DNA of 14,951 bases from assembly GCA_937873665.1 (NCBI GenBank), contig CALMYW010000271.1, positions 1 to 14,951 on the forward strand, read 5' to 3'. Below the pieces are notes generated by a model. That model did not search any database and had not been told where the DNA came from. It saw nothing but the letters and a program-made list of their open reading frames with translations. Shown in pieces: positions 6,354 to 12,533 of the stretch (position 1 is its first letter; each line of letters begins with the position of its first letter). Origin of the DNA: an uncultured Sphingorhabdus sp. (lineage in GTDB: Bacteria > Pseudomonadota > Alphaproteobacteria > Sphingomonadales > Sphingomonadaceae). The position numbers were made by a program, and so were the translations under genes.

Positions 6354-6940
6354 CCGCAGCCGAGAAGCCGTCCTACGAGCGTGAGCGCAAGTTCATTGTG
6401 GCGGATCGCTCGATTCTCAAGGGGCTGAGCTGGGAGTATATTCTTCAGGGCTACATCTGGAAGGTCGATGGCTACGCTATCCGTGCGCGAGTGATCAAGG
6501 ACCCAGTGCGCAACGCCGGAAAGTTCACCTATGAGGATCGAGCCGGAAAGATCACGGCGAAGGGTCCGAAATACGGCGATGAGCGTGAAGAGTACGAAAT
6601 TGATGTCCCAGTATCGTTTGCGCAGGACATTATAGAGCGGTCGGACCTAATCATCCGTAAGCGCCGGTACCACCTTGTCGACCCGGAATCTTCACAAATC
6701 TGGGACATCGACGAGTTTGAGGGTGACAACGAGGGTTTGATCGTCGCGGAACTTGAGGCTGCACAAGGCACGAACGATGACCATAGTGATTACGATGTCC
6801 GCTCGGCTAAGGCGCCACAGTGGACTTATCGCGAAGTCACGTCGGATAATCGTTTCAACAATGAGAACCTGGCGTCAAATCCGGTTTCCACTTGGGAGAA
6901 CGAGGCGGACTGGAAGCCTGAGTCGCCTTGGGATTGGTAA
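6350..6940 (+). CDS. CYTH-domain protein (triphosphate-binding tunnel fold)
   Basis: The 196-aa protein has a complete CYTH domain, the fold of class IV adenylyl cyclases, thiamine triphosphatases and inorganic triphosphatases, which bind triphosphates and divalent metal inside a beta tunnel. The signature ExExK is E10-R-E12-R-K14. Basic tunnel residues follow in IRAR (44-47), TAKGP (69-73) and IRKRRY (102-107). The acidic residues are in REEYEID (79-85) and WDIDEFEGDNEGLIVAELE (118-136), and the end holds FNNENLA (169-175). All catalytic-type residues appear intact, so triphosphatase or cyclase activity is possible. The substrate cannot be deduced. It overlaps the HTH gene and converges on the dGTPase gene across a hairpin. 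A related but degenerate CYTH gene lies 3.3 kb away beside SIR2. Confidence 0.85.
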   Translation: MTAAEKPSYERERKFIVADRSILKGLSWEYILQGYIWKVDGYAIRARVIKDPVRNAGKFTYEDRAGKITAKGPKYGDEREEYEIDVPVSFAQDIIERSDLIIRKRRYHLVDPESSQIWDIDEFEGDNEGLIVAELEAAQGTNDDHSDYDVRSAKAPQWTYREVTSDNRFNNENLASNPVSTWENEADWKPESPWDW

Positions 6941-6964
6941 GCGGCTCAGTCGCTAATTGGGCAC

Positions 6965-6993
6965 GGGGGCGGGGCATATTTAGCACCGTCCCC
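6965..6993. terminator. Hairpin between convergent CYTH and dGTPase genes
   Basis: GGGGGCGGGGC (6965-6975) can pair with GCACCGTCCCC (6983-6993) across a 7-nt loop (atattta). Ten of 11 positions pair, counting one G-U, with one mismatch. It fills most of the 59-bp gap between two converging stops. There is no U-tract on either side, so it would be a U-less hairpin terminator of the sort common in actinobacteria. Confidence 0.5.
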
Positions 6994-6999
6994 TATTGG

Positions 7000-8469
7000 C
7001 TAGGCAGTAAGCCAGTATGGAGGGAGACTGCCGATGTGATCGCCCGTGATCCGCTGATGAAGTAAGCTTGTCTGTTTATCAGTGAGGCTGCACACGAAAT
7101 CGACAACACCTCGCGCGACGATCTCATCTCCAGCTTCTTTGCCAGTCTCCTCTGCTTCTGCGAGACCAGACCGAACATACTCACGCAGGCGCGGGGGAAG
7201 TGATCGCTGCTTTAGCCATGAGTCGTTGTCGCCAACCGTATTCAATGAGCGTTCCAAGAGGTATTCGAAAACTTCTCGGATAGCTGCGGACTGCCCGCGT
7301 TGCATTGTGTCGACAACTGGGTCATTTATGACGTATATAACTGTCGTTGACTTGAGGAACTCTGCTACAACTCGTGCCTCCGGCTGAATCGTTAGCGCGC
7401 AGGCGCTGGGTGTAGAGTCATCCAGAGAGCACGCCGACTGCAGTAGTGATGTTATTGCGCTGCCAAATTCATTGATTTGTGCGTGCGAAGACTGGGATCC
7501 GTCAAAAGGCGAGCCCGGAACATTAGGAAGAACGTACGACTCGGCGATCGTAGTGATCTCTGCTTCGCTGGGTAGTTCGTCCTCATCAAAATAGGGTGAG
7601 AGCTTTTTTCTAGTCTGTCCAATAAGCTGGTTCCAGTCGCTATCATCTGAATCCTCGCGCGATTCCCATCCAAGTGCATGGAGGTTGATTCGTCCTGCAC
7701 GAACGAAGTCCTCCACATCATGAACCGCGTAGGCTATGTCGTCAGCCCAGTCCATTACTGAAGCCTCTAGATTCTTTATTGCTTGCCCGTATTCAGAACG
7801 CGGAAGGTAGGCGTTGTCTACCAGATAGTCGAGGTAATCGCTATCGGAGTTATAGAAACCCCACTTCGATTCTAAGTTCGGCGCAAACCGTGGGTGATTT
7901 CCGTGGGTCCACGGATACTTGGATGCGGCGGCAATCGTGCGCCAAGTGAGATTAAGGCCGCGTTGCTCTGTCTCTCGAGGCTTGCGCATACTAAGCCGTG
8001 TGATTGAGCGGTTGCTCTGGGCATTACCCTCGAAGGAGTCCTTGAGTAGCGCCCGTTTTGTATATTGCCCAACAGATACGCCGCTACTGAGGATGTCCTG
8101 CATGACAATCTCAGCTGCATGGCCAAACGGCGGGTGTCCTAGATCGTGGATGAGGCCAGCAGTGGCGCAGACAGTCGCGTTCAACTGAAGTTCATCCTTT
8201 GTAGCGTCGCCGCCTCCTTCCTTGTAGGAGCGGAACAGGTAGCTAGCGAGCCGTGCCGACATTTGAGAGACCTTTAGACTGTGTGTCAATCGGTCGTGGA
8301 AGACGTAGTCCGCCTGCGGGGAAATTACCTGGGTGACGCCTGCTAGGCGGCGAAGTTCCGGCGAATACAAGACCCGATCGAAGTCAATCTCAAAGCAGTC
8401 TCGCAAACTGTCGTCTTTGGCCTCGTCCGCAGGGTCGAACGGTCGAAGCTGCCCGAAACTATCCGGCAT
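7000..8469 (-). CDS. dgt: dGTPase-like HD-domain deoxynucleoside triphosphohydrolase
   Basis: The 489-aa protein is a full-length dGTP triphosphohydrolase family member, which cleaves dNTPs (typically dGTP) to the nucleoside and triphosphate. HD-superfamily metal ligands are His 64 (HDRLTHSLKV), His108-Asp109 (GLIHDLGHPPFGHAAE) and a distal Asp at about 243-244 (MDWADDIAYAVHD). Other dGTPase hallmarks are SPELRRLAGVTQV (36-48) and DSFEGNAQSNRSITRL (144-159). The ATG at 8469 is preferred; a TTG at 8499 would add ten residues. The start overlaps the 3' end of the 128-aa gene, implying coupled translation. Some phage-induced dGTPases defend bacteria by emptying the dNTP pool. The lower GC and position among defence-type genes favour that role over housekeeping, but this is inference. 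Confidence 0.88.
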   Translation of the reverse strand: MPDSFGQLRPFDPADEAKDDSLRDCFEIDFDRVLYSPELRRLAGVTQVISPQADYVFHDRLTHSLKVSQMSARLASYLFRSYKEGGGDATKDELQLNATVCATAGLIHDLGHPPFGHAAEIVMQDILSSGVSVGQYTKRALLKDSFEGNAQSNRSITRLSMRKPRETEQRGLNLTWRTIAAASKYPWTHGNHPRFAPNLESKWGFYNSDSDYLDYLVDNAYLPRSEYGQAIKNLEASVMDWADDIAYAVHDVEDFVRAGRINLHALGWESREDSDDSDWNQLIGQTRKKLSPYFDEDELPSEAEITTIAESYVLPNVPGSPFDGSQSSHAQINEFGSAITSLLQSACSLDDSTPSACALTIQPEARVVAEFLKSTTVIYVINDPVVDTMQRGQSAAIREVFEYLLERSLNTVGDNDSWLKQRSLPPRLREYVRSGLAEAEETGKEAGDEIVARGVVDFVCSLTDKQTSLLHQRITGDHIGSLPPYWLTA

Positions 8470-8845
8470 TGAATTTGACGGAGCCCGTTTCTCGATCAAA
8501 CCGGCCGTTCTTGTGGGTGTATACGCGCTTAGCTAGTAGCACGCTCACTCCGGCCTCCTCGCTTAACCTGGCAAGGAAGGTCATGGGCGACTCAAAGGTC
8601 GAGTTCTTCGCGAGAATGTCCGCTGCGGCGGACGTGTGATCCCACTTGCGCTTGGCGCTCGCTTCGCGTGACCTCTCACGCTTGAAAGCTGGCGCAGATA
8701 CTTTAGCTTCGGATAGCTCAGTCAGAACGGTCATGGTACTAAAGGATCCGAGCTTGACGGGTGGCGGCAAATCCAACTCGTGTCCGCATTTGGGACAATT
8801 GCTGGCTTCGTGTGGGGGTGTAACTCGGGGGCGCTCCATGTGCAC
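8459..8845 (-). CDS. 128-aa protein with CxxC motif, coupled upstream of dGTPase
   Basis: The frame starts at the GTG at 8845 or the ATG at 8839; in-frame TGA and TAA codons just upstream exclude anything longer. A promoter is placed so that transcription should begin at about the GTG, suggesting leaderless translation. Near the N-terminus is CPKCGHEL (17-24), half of a zinc-ribbon, without a clear second pair of cysteines. Residues about 46-80 are a highly charged helix (FKRERSREASAKRKWDHTSA). The C-terminal part (SPMTFLARLSEEAGVSVLLA) is a small helical domain followed by a basic tail. It ends 11 bp inside the dGTPase gene. It may sense or regulate dGTPase activity, but no family is recognised. 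Confidence 0.65.
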   Translation of the reverse strand: MHMERPRVTPPHEASNCPKCGHELDLPPPVKLGSFSTMTVLTELSEAKVSAPAFKRERSREASAKRKWDHTSAAADILAKNSTFESPMTFLARLSEEAGVSVLLAKRVYTHKNGRFDRETGSVKFNAG

Positions 8846-8850
8846 TTCCC

Positions 8851-8878
8851 ATTATCACGATTTTGTCCTCCTTGTCAA
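8851..8878 (-). promoter_or_regulatory. Near-consensus sigma-70 promoter for the 128-aa/dGTPase operon
   Basis: On the minus strand, TTGACA (8878-8873) is a perfect -35. It is followed after 16 nt by GATAAT (8856-8851), a five-of-six match to TATAAT. A start site about 7 nt downstream falls at about 8844, on the GTG at 8845-8843, so the message would be leaderless or nearly so. An AAGGAGG in the spacer cannot act as a ribosome-binding site for this transcript. The strength suggests constitutive expression unless repressed. Confidence 0.7.
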
Positions 8879-9099
8879 GGTCGGTCAACAACGTTACCGA
8901 CTTGGGTGTTAGCTGCTGGTTGCAGCGATCCTAGAGTACGGCGCCGACAATCTCGGTAGCCGCGCCGTAGTTCACAGGAACGCAGCTACTCCCCCGACGC
9001 GGGCGAGCGCACGTAAAAGTCGCTGAACTGCGTGTACTTGACTGCTAAGCAATCGAAATGTGCGCCAGTGCGTGGCGTTGTGTGTCGAAGATGTCGAGT
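8879..9099. other. Non-coding gap between the dGTPase operon and SIR2 gene
   Basis: These 221 bp upstream of the dGTPase operon promoter and downstream of the SIR2 stop show no supported gene. A long open frame on the minus strand extends from here into the SIR2 gene in another frame, but its Arg/Ser-rich composition marks it as a shadow. No convincing RNA hairpin was found by eye. Confidence 0.4.
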
Positions 9100-10254
9100 T
9101 TAGTGAGCTACGTGCAACACGTAGTCGACGGCTTCCGCAGCCCCTTGGTCCGCTGCGCGCTGGACATGCTTCAGCTCGAACCTTGGCGTGGCGCGCGCGT
9201 GGGCGAGCAGCCACTGCCCTGTGGGAGTCGCATGCCAGCTGGTACTGCGTGAGACGATCACTGCGCGGCGAGCGACGTGTGTGCGAGCCCACTGGATGAG
9301 CAGGCCATCTACGTGACTGTCGGCGAACGAGTATCCGATGATAATGAGTGTTGACTTGGTGGCCAGTTCAGAGCGCCATCTCCAAAGGAGGTCCAGGTAT
9401 GGGCCACGGGTGGTCAGCTTGTTCTTGCCGCCGAAGATGATTCCAGGCTCAGCCGGCGCGATCGTGTCCATTTTTCGCCTGTAGTTGTCCTCGGAATCTC
9501 GCTCCCAGTCCAGTGATCCATGGAGTTTGTAGAGTGCTACTGCTGCGTGACCAAAGAGTTCTGACTTCCCACTCCTCCAATTTTCCAGTCCGTCTGAATA
9601 GGTAACTTCATGGTTCATGCACAGCCGCTCAATCACGAGATCGTAGTTGAGGGTTGCGATAGAGAGTTGGTGGTCGTCTGATCTCAACTCAAGCAGGCCG
9701 TCAAGATAACTAACGTCCGCGTCTTCGGGGATTGTGAGAAGATTTGCGACGATGACTGGGAGTCGCTGTTTCAGCACTCGAAGCGAGTTGTCGGTTGGTG
9801 AACGGGGACGGAGCGCATTGACCAGCGTGTCCGCCCAGGCTGCCCAGTCGGTGTTGATCGTGTCCGTCTTGCCGTCGGACGCGTCCACGAACTTGGGTTG
9901 AAATGCTCTAGCTACCGCTTGTCTAGTTGCTTGGTCGACGTCTTCGCCCTGTTCCAGATATTGAAGGAGCGGGTTCCATGTAGCGACGAATGGAGCTAAA
10001 TCGGAGTTCCTGCGATCGATGAGCGCATCGATCGTATTGGCGACATCCTCAATGTTCGGCCATACGGGAATTGACCCGCTAATTCGGGATGAGGCAGACC
10101 GCATAAGGCAACCTGCATGGATTGCGTCGAATATTGCATGGAGGCGGGGGTCGCCGTTAATCTCGCGTCCGATTTTGGCGACGAGTTGACCGGAAGTCGG
10201 AATCCCCGCGTTGCTTGACGCGCCTGCTCCTAGAAGGACAGTAGTATCTGTCAT
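9100..10254 (-). CDS. SIR2-family NAD-binding protein, probable defence effector
   Basis: The 384-aa protein carries a SIR2-type Rossmann domain. Evidence is the N-terminal NAD-binding motif VLLGAGASSNAGIPTSGQL (6-24), ATLNYDLVIERL (200-211, the conserved Asn and Asp), KLHGSLDW (243-250, with the catalytic-type His 245) and IIIGYSFADSHVDGLLIQW (304-322). This is the SIR2-like group seen in bacterial defence systems, where such domains cleave NAD+ to stop phage growth by killing or arresting the host. It is not the protein-deacetylase type, and no zinc-binding cysteine cluster is visible. There is no extra sensor domain, so a partner is expected. The start at 10254 overlaps the stop of the CYTH gene (ATGA); an alternative ATG is at 10266. 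A CYTH sensor with a SIR2 effector is the obvious reading. Confidence 0.85.
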   Translation of the reverse strand: MTDTTVLLGAGASSNAGIPTSGQLVAKIGREINGDPRLHAIFDAIHAGCLMRSASSRISGSIPVWPNIEDVANTIDALIDRRNSDLAPFVATWNPLLQYLEQGEDVDQATRQAVARAFQPKFVDASDGKTDTINTDWAAWADTLVNALRPRSPTDNSLRVLKQRLPVIVANLLTIPEDADVSYLDGLLELRSDDHQLSIATLNYDLVIERLCMNHEVTYSDGLENWRSGKSELFGHAAVALYKLHGSLDWERDSEDNYRRKMDTIAPAEPGIIFGGKNKLTTRGPYLDLLWRWRSELATKSTLIIIGYSFADSHVDGLLIQWARTHVARRAVIVSRSTSWHATPTGQWLLAHARATPRFELKHVQRAADQGAAEAVDYVLHVAH

Positions 10255-10772
10255 TCGTGCAGCCATGCGCAGCTATCGTACGCGAGGTTTTCATTGTTGT
10301 AGGTCGAGTCGGCGGTTACGTCAACCGCGGTGCCCCAGTTTTGGGGCGTCCGCAGTGATTGCACAAACTCTTTGTTTGGTGAGTGAACTTCAGCGATTAT
10401 TAGTCCTTCAGCTTTTCCCTCAAATACGTCGATTTCCCAGGTTTGTCCATCGAGTTCGGTGTAGTGGCGTGTCTTGTTGATCGAATGCTGCACTCCGGAG
10501 CTTAAGAATGCGTTGAGAACTTGCAGTTGTTCGTCGCGTTCATTATCCGAGATGCCGTTGAACATAACTGTTTTGATCTCGGGGCGATCTACTCCGTCCC
10601 GAGGGCCTTTGATTGTGATCGTATACTTGAAGTCGGTGGGTAGTGTCTCTTTGCGAATTCGAATGGACCAATCGTTGCCGATGCGCCAGTAGACTTGATG
10701 GATCTTGACGGACTGTACGAAGTCGACATTGGGAAGCTTGTCGAGACAGAATCTACGTTCGAACGTGCTCAT
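10251..10772 (-). CDS. Divergent CYTH-domain protein coupled to SIR2
   Basis: The 173-aa protein starts at the ATG at 10772, preceded by GAGGGG; an upstream ATG at 10802 lacks a ribosome-binding site. It is recognisably CYTH: IRIRKE (37-42), TIKGP (53-57), RPEIKTVMF (63-71), KTRHY (100-104), WEIDVFEGKAEGLIIAEVH (112-130) and YNNENLA (158-164) match the same blocks in the CYTH protein at 6350-6940. The N-terminal ExExK signature is degenerate: STFERRF keeps only the second Glu and has Arg for Lys. That predicts altered or lost metal-dependent catalysis with triphosphate binding retained, which would suit a sensor. It is the first gene of a two-gene unit with SIR2. The ligand is unknown. Confidence 0.8.
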   Translation of the reverse strand: MSTFERRFCLDKLPNVDFVQSVKIHQVYWRIGNDWSIRIRKETLPTDFKYTITIKGPRDGVDRPEIKTVMFNGISDNERDEQLQVLNAFLSSGVQHSINKTRHYTELDGQTWEIDVFEGKAEGLIIAEVHSPNKEFVQSLRTPQNWGTAVDVTADSTYNNENLAYDSCAWLHE

Positions 10773-10797
10773 CCAGCCCCCTCTATGCGAATTAGTA

Positions 10798-10803
10798 ATC
10801 ATA
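10798..10803 (-). promoter_or_regulatory. Possible -10 box for the CYTH-SIR2 operon
   Basis: TATGAT on the minus strand lies 25 bp before the CYTH ATG, which would give a leader of about 18 nt containing the GAGGGG ribosome-binding site. No good -35 is seen 16-18 nt upstream (the region reads about ACGAGC), so the promoter is either weak or activator-dependent. Confidence 0.35.
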
Positions 10804-10911
10804 CATGCTGGCTGGGTCGGCTCGTGTTCTTTGGGTCATTTCAGTCACTCTTCTTGGCGGAGAGCCAAAGTGGCGCCGTGTCGCCCCGCAGACATGGTGG
10901 CGGGCAGGGTT

Positions 10912-11154
10912 TCATGGGGACATGATTGCTTGGCGTCTGGGAGAGCCGATTACGTGAAGGGGGTCGATCTGGAGTCGCGCCGCGATGCGCTCCACCGATC
11001 TAAGTGTCAGATTCCTCTCTCCGCGTTCCAGCCCACCCATGTACGTGCGGTGCACGCCCAGCACCTCGGCGAACGCGTCCTGCGACAGGCCATGCTCATG
11101 GCGGTAGGCGCGCAGGTTCGCACCCACCGCCTTCTGGAGATCGCCCTCTGCCAC
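10912..11154 (-). CDS. XRE-family helix-turn-helix regulator
   Basis: The 80-aa protein is one Cro/C1-type HTH domain: GANLRAYRHEHGLSQDAFAE (11-30), the recognition segment VLGVHRTYMGGLERGERNLT (31-50) and VERIAARLQIDPLHVIG. Size and motifs match the controller-type regulators often found beside type II restriction-modification genes, and a NaeI-type endonuclease lies just upstream on the same strand. It also lies 5' of the CYTH-SIR2 operon on the same strand, so a role there is possible. The GTG at 11154 has no clear ribosome-binding site. The nested palindrome 22 bp upstream is its likely autoregulatory operator. Confidence 0.85.
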   Translation of the reverse strand: MAEGDLQKAVGANLRAYRHEHGLSQDAFAEVLGVHRTYMGGLERGERNLTLRSVERIAARLQIDPLHVIGSPRRQAIMSP

Positions 11155-11175
11155 ATGTTTGAGGGTGTGACGGGT

Positions 11176-11207
11176 GCTACTTGAAGGTCTACAGACCTAT
11201 GAGTAGC
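11176..11207. promoter_or_regulatory. 32-bp nested palindrome, probable XRE operator
   Basis: The order is GCTACT (11176-11181), tga, AGGTCT (11185-11190), ac, AGACCT (11193-11198), atg, AGTAGC (11202-11207). Both arm pairs are perfect 6-bp inverted repeats on one axis, separated by symmetric 3-nt gaps. It lies between the XRE start (11154) and a possible -10 (CATATA at about 11214-11219 on the minus strand), where a dimeric regulator would repress its own gene. Confidence 0.6.
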
Positions 11208-11254
11208 TTTGGGTATATGCGCTGGCTGAGGGCTCGGACAAACGGTGCCTTGCC

Positions 11255-11452
11255 ATGCCCGTGAGAATTGATGCGCTAGCGGAACGACATATCCCTGCGG
11301 TCGTCGACGCCTGCGGGGATTGGCGCGAACTCGCCCAGTTCGGCCCACCCTACTGGCGTCCACGCAGTGAGGGCGAACTCCGCCGCAAGATCGCCGCGAC
11401 GTCCGGCCCGCAGCCGGCCACGGAGTACAGCTTCGTGCTCGTTGCCGGATGA
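11255..11452 (+). pseudogene. N-terminal fragment of a GNAT-family N-acetyltransferase
   Basis: The first 65 residues (MPVRIDALAERHIPAVVDAC...) match the opening of a GNAT acetyltransferase: helix 1 with DACGDWRELAQFGPPYWRPR, then SEGELRRKIA and the start of strand 2 at TEYSFVLVAG. The frame then stops at 11450-11452, before the acetyl-CoA-binding motif. Whole GNAT proteins are about 150-200 aa, so about two thirds is missing. The break coincides with the end of recognisable NaeI sequence on the opposite strand, so one recombination event probably truncated both. No product is expected to be active. Confidence 0.6.
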
Positions 11453-11998
11453 CGGACTCATCACGTACTCGATGGATGCCGCATCGAGCCGAAGCAGCAC
11501 GTTCGGCGGAAGCGCCGCGTTGTGATGCAGCCAGCGGACTGCCTTCATGCCGTCTCGACTCAGACCGGTCTTGGCGTCACGATTCGTCGACGTCCGAAGA
11601 TTCTCCACCGATGTCCGCACGACGCCAATGCTCCAGCGACTAGCCGAGTCATCGGCGGTGCATACGAGGGCAAGCTTCCCGATGCACTCTTTGGGGATCA
11701 TCCAGCTCCCGGACTTCTGAGAGTACTTGCAGTCAACGTCGTGACCTGCGATGCGGAAGTCGAGTTTGCCACCATCCGTGATCGCACCATCGAAGCGGCG
11801 GCGGAGATTGATCTCGACGATCGTGCCGAAGTGTGTCTTCTCGGTCTTGCTCAGCTGGTCCCAGCGAAACCGGCCAGTGTGCTGACCGTCATAAAGCTGG
11901 TCGAACGTGTCTCGAAGGACGGACGCGGTGATCAAACAATCGGGGTCAGCGCTAAGTAGGGTGGCTACAACTTCGTCCAGGGCAGAATCGTTCTTCAT
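11276..11998 (-). pseudogene. NaeI-type restriction endonuclease, C-terminally truncated
   Basis: The reading frame gives 240 aa, but only residues 1 to about 188 (11998 to about 11440) are NaeI-like. Recognisable blocks are VLRDTFDQLYDGQHTGRF (27-44), LSKTEKTHFGTIVEINL (49-65), KLDFRIAGHDVDCKYS (78-93), GSWMIPKECIGKLALV (97-112) and NRDAKTGLSRDG (139-150). Catalytic residues of the endonuclease domain correspond to E62, D80, D89 and K91 and are all present. NaeI is 317 aa and needs its C-terminal CAP/topoisomerase-like DNA-binding domain. Here that domain is replaced by about 50 residues read antisense through the GNAT fragment. No cognate cytosine methyltransferase is visible, and an unprotected active enzyme would be toxic, so loss of function is likely. 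Confidence 0.75.
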
Positions 11999-12121
11999 GT
12001 CGCTCGTCTAGCAGACGGGTCCGACGCTCTCCGGCTTGCCAGGCTGCAGAGCGACACCACCACCGGGAGGCAAGCGTGGTGAGCACCTGGCCCAGGCATC
12101 GATCGAGATCGGTCTTGATCA
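11999..12121. other. Gap between NaeI remnant and IS3 remnant
   Basis: No supported gene lies in these 123 bp. The minus strand has an open 60-aa frame (11952-12134) that I do not recognise and that has no ribosome-binding site. A methyltransferase that would be expected beside NaeI is not present. Confidence 0.35.
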
Positions 12122-12420
12122 GGGTCTGCTGCACGATCCGGTGACAGATCGGGCTAGGCAGCGAGTGCTGCTTGTGGGGTCATGATGGTCTCGAACTCGA
12201 TGGGGGTTGATCGCCCGAGTCGGGCTTGTCTTCGTCGGCGGTGGTAGGTCCGTTCAGTCCAGGTCACGATGGCGATGCGGGGCGCTTCGTGGGTGGCCCA
12301 GCGGCGGGTGTTGAGGACGTTCTTCTGAAGCAGGGCGAAGAACGATTCTATGGCGGCGTTCTCCAGCGCTTGCACGGCCAGATGGGAGGTCATCCGTTCA
12401 TCGATCGAGTAGCCGACGAA
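12122..12420 (-). mobile_element. IS3-family transposase remnant with internal deletion
   Basis: Minus-strand coding from about 12420 to the stop at 12154 matches the C-terminal part of an IS3-family OrfB. It begins VGYSIDERMTSHLAVQALEN and continues AAIESFFALLQKNVLNTRRW, then TWTERTYHRRRRQARLGR and TPIEFETIMTPQAALAA. In intact members about 55-60 residues containing the second catalytic Asp (HSDRG...) separate ALENA from NAAxESFF. Here the two are joined directly, an in-frame deletion at a short AACGC repeat. The upstream part is also lost, with a stop just before the match. The element end is probably near 12122, where GGGTCTGCTGCACGATC reads like an IS3-type terminal repeat. It is non-functional. 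Confidence 0.75.
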
Positions 12421-12533
12421 ACTCTATAAGTTACACAGACTAATTAACGAGTATGACGCGAACTCGCACGAGACCTTGCCGGTGGACGCCCCAGGGAGTA
12501 CCTTGTACGCATCCAAGACGATGGGCGGATTCA

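Noticed and set aside
8862..8878. AAGGAGG followed by GTG as a ribosome-binding site for a gene starting near 8854.
   Set aside because: That frame gives only a short peptide in the wrong frame. The motif lies in the spacer of a near-consensus promoter and would not be transcribed from it.
8972..9292. Minus-strand 106-aa Arg/Ser-rich frame.
   Set aside because: It overlaps the SIR2 gene in another frame and has no start signal.
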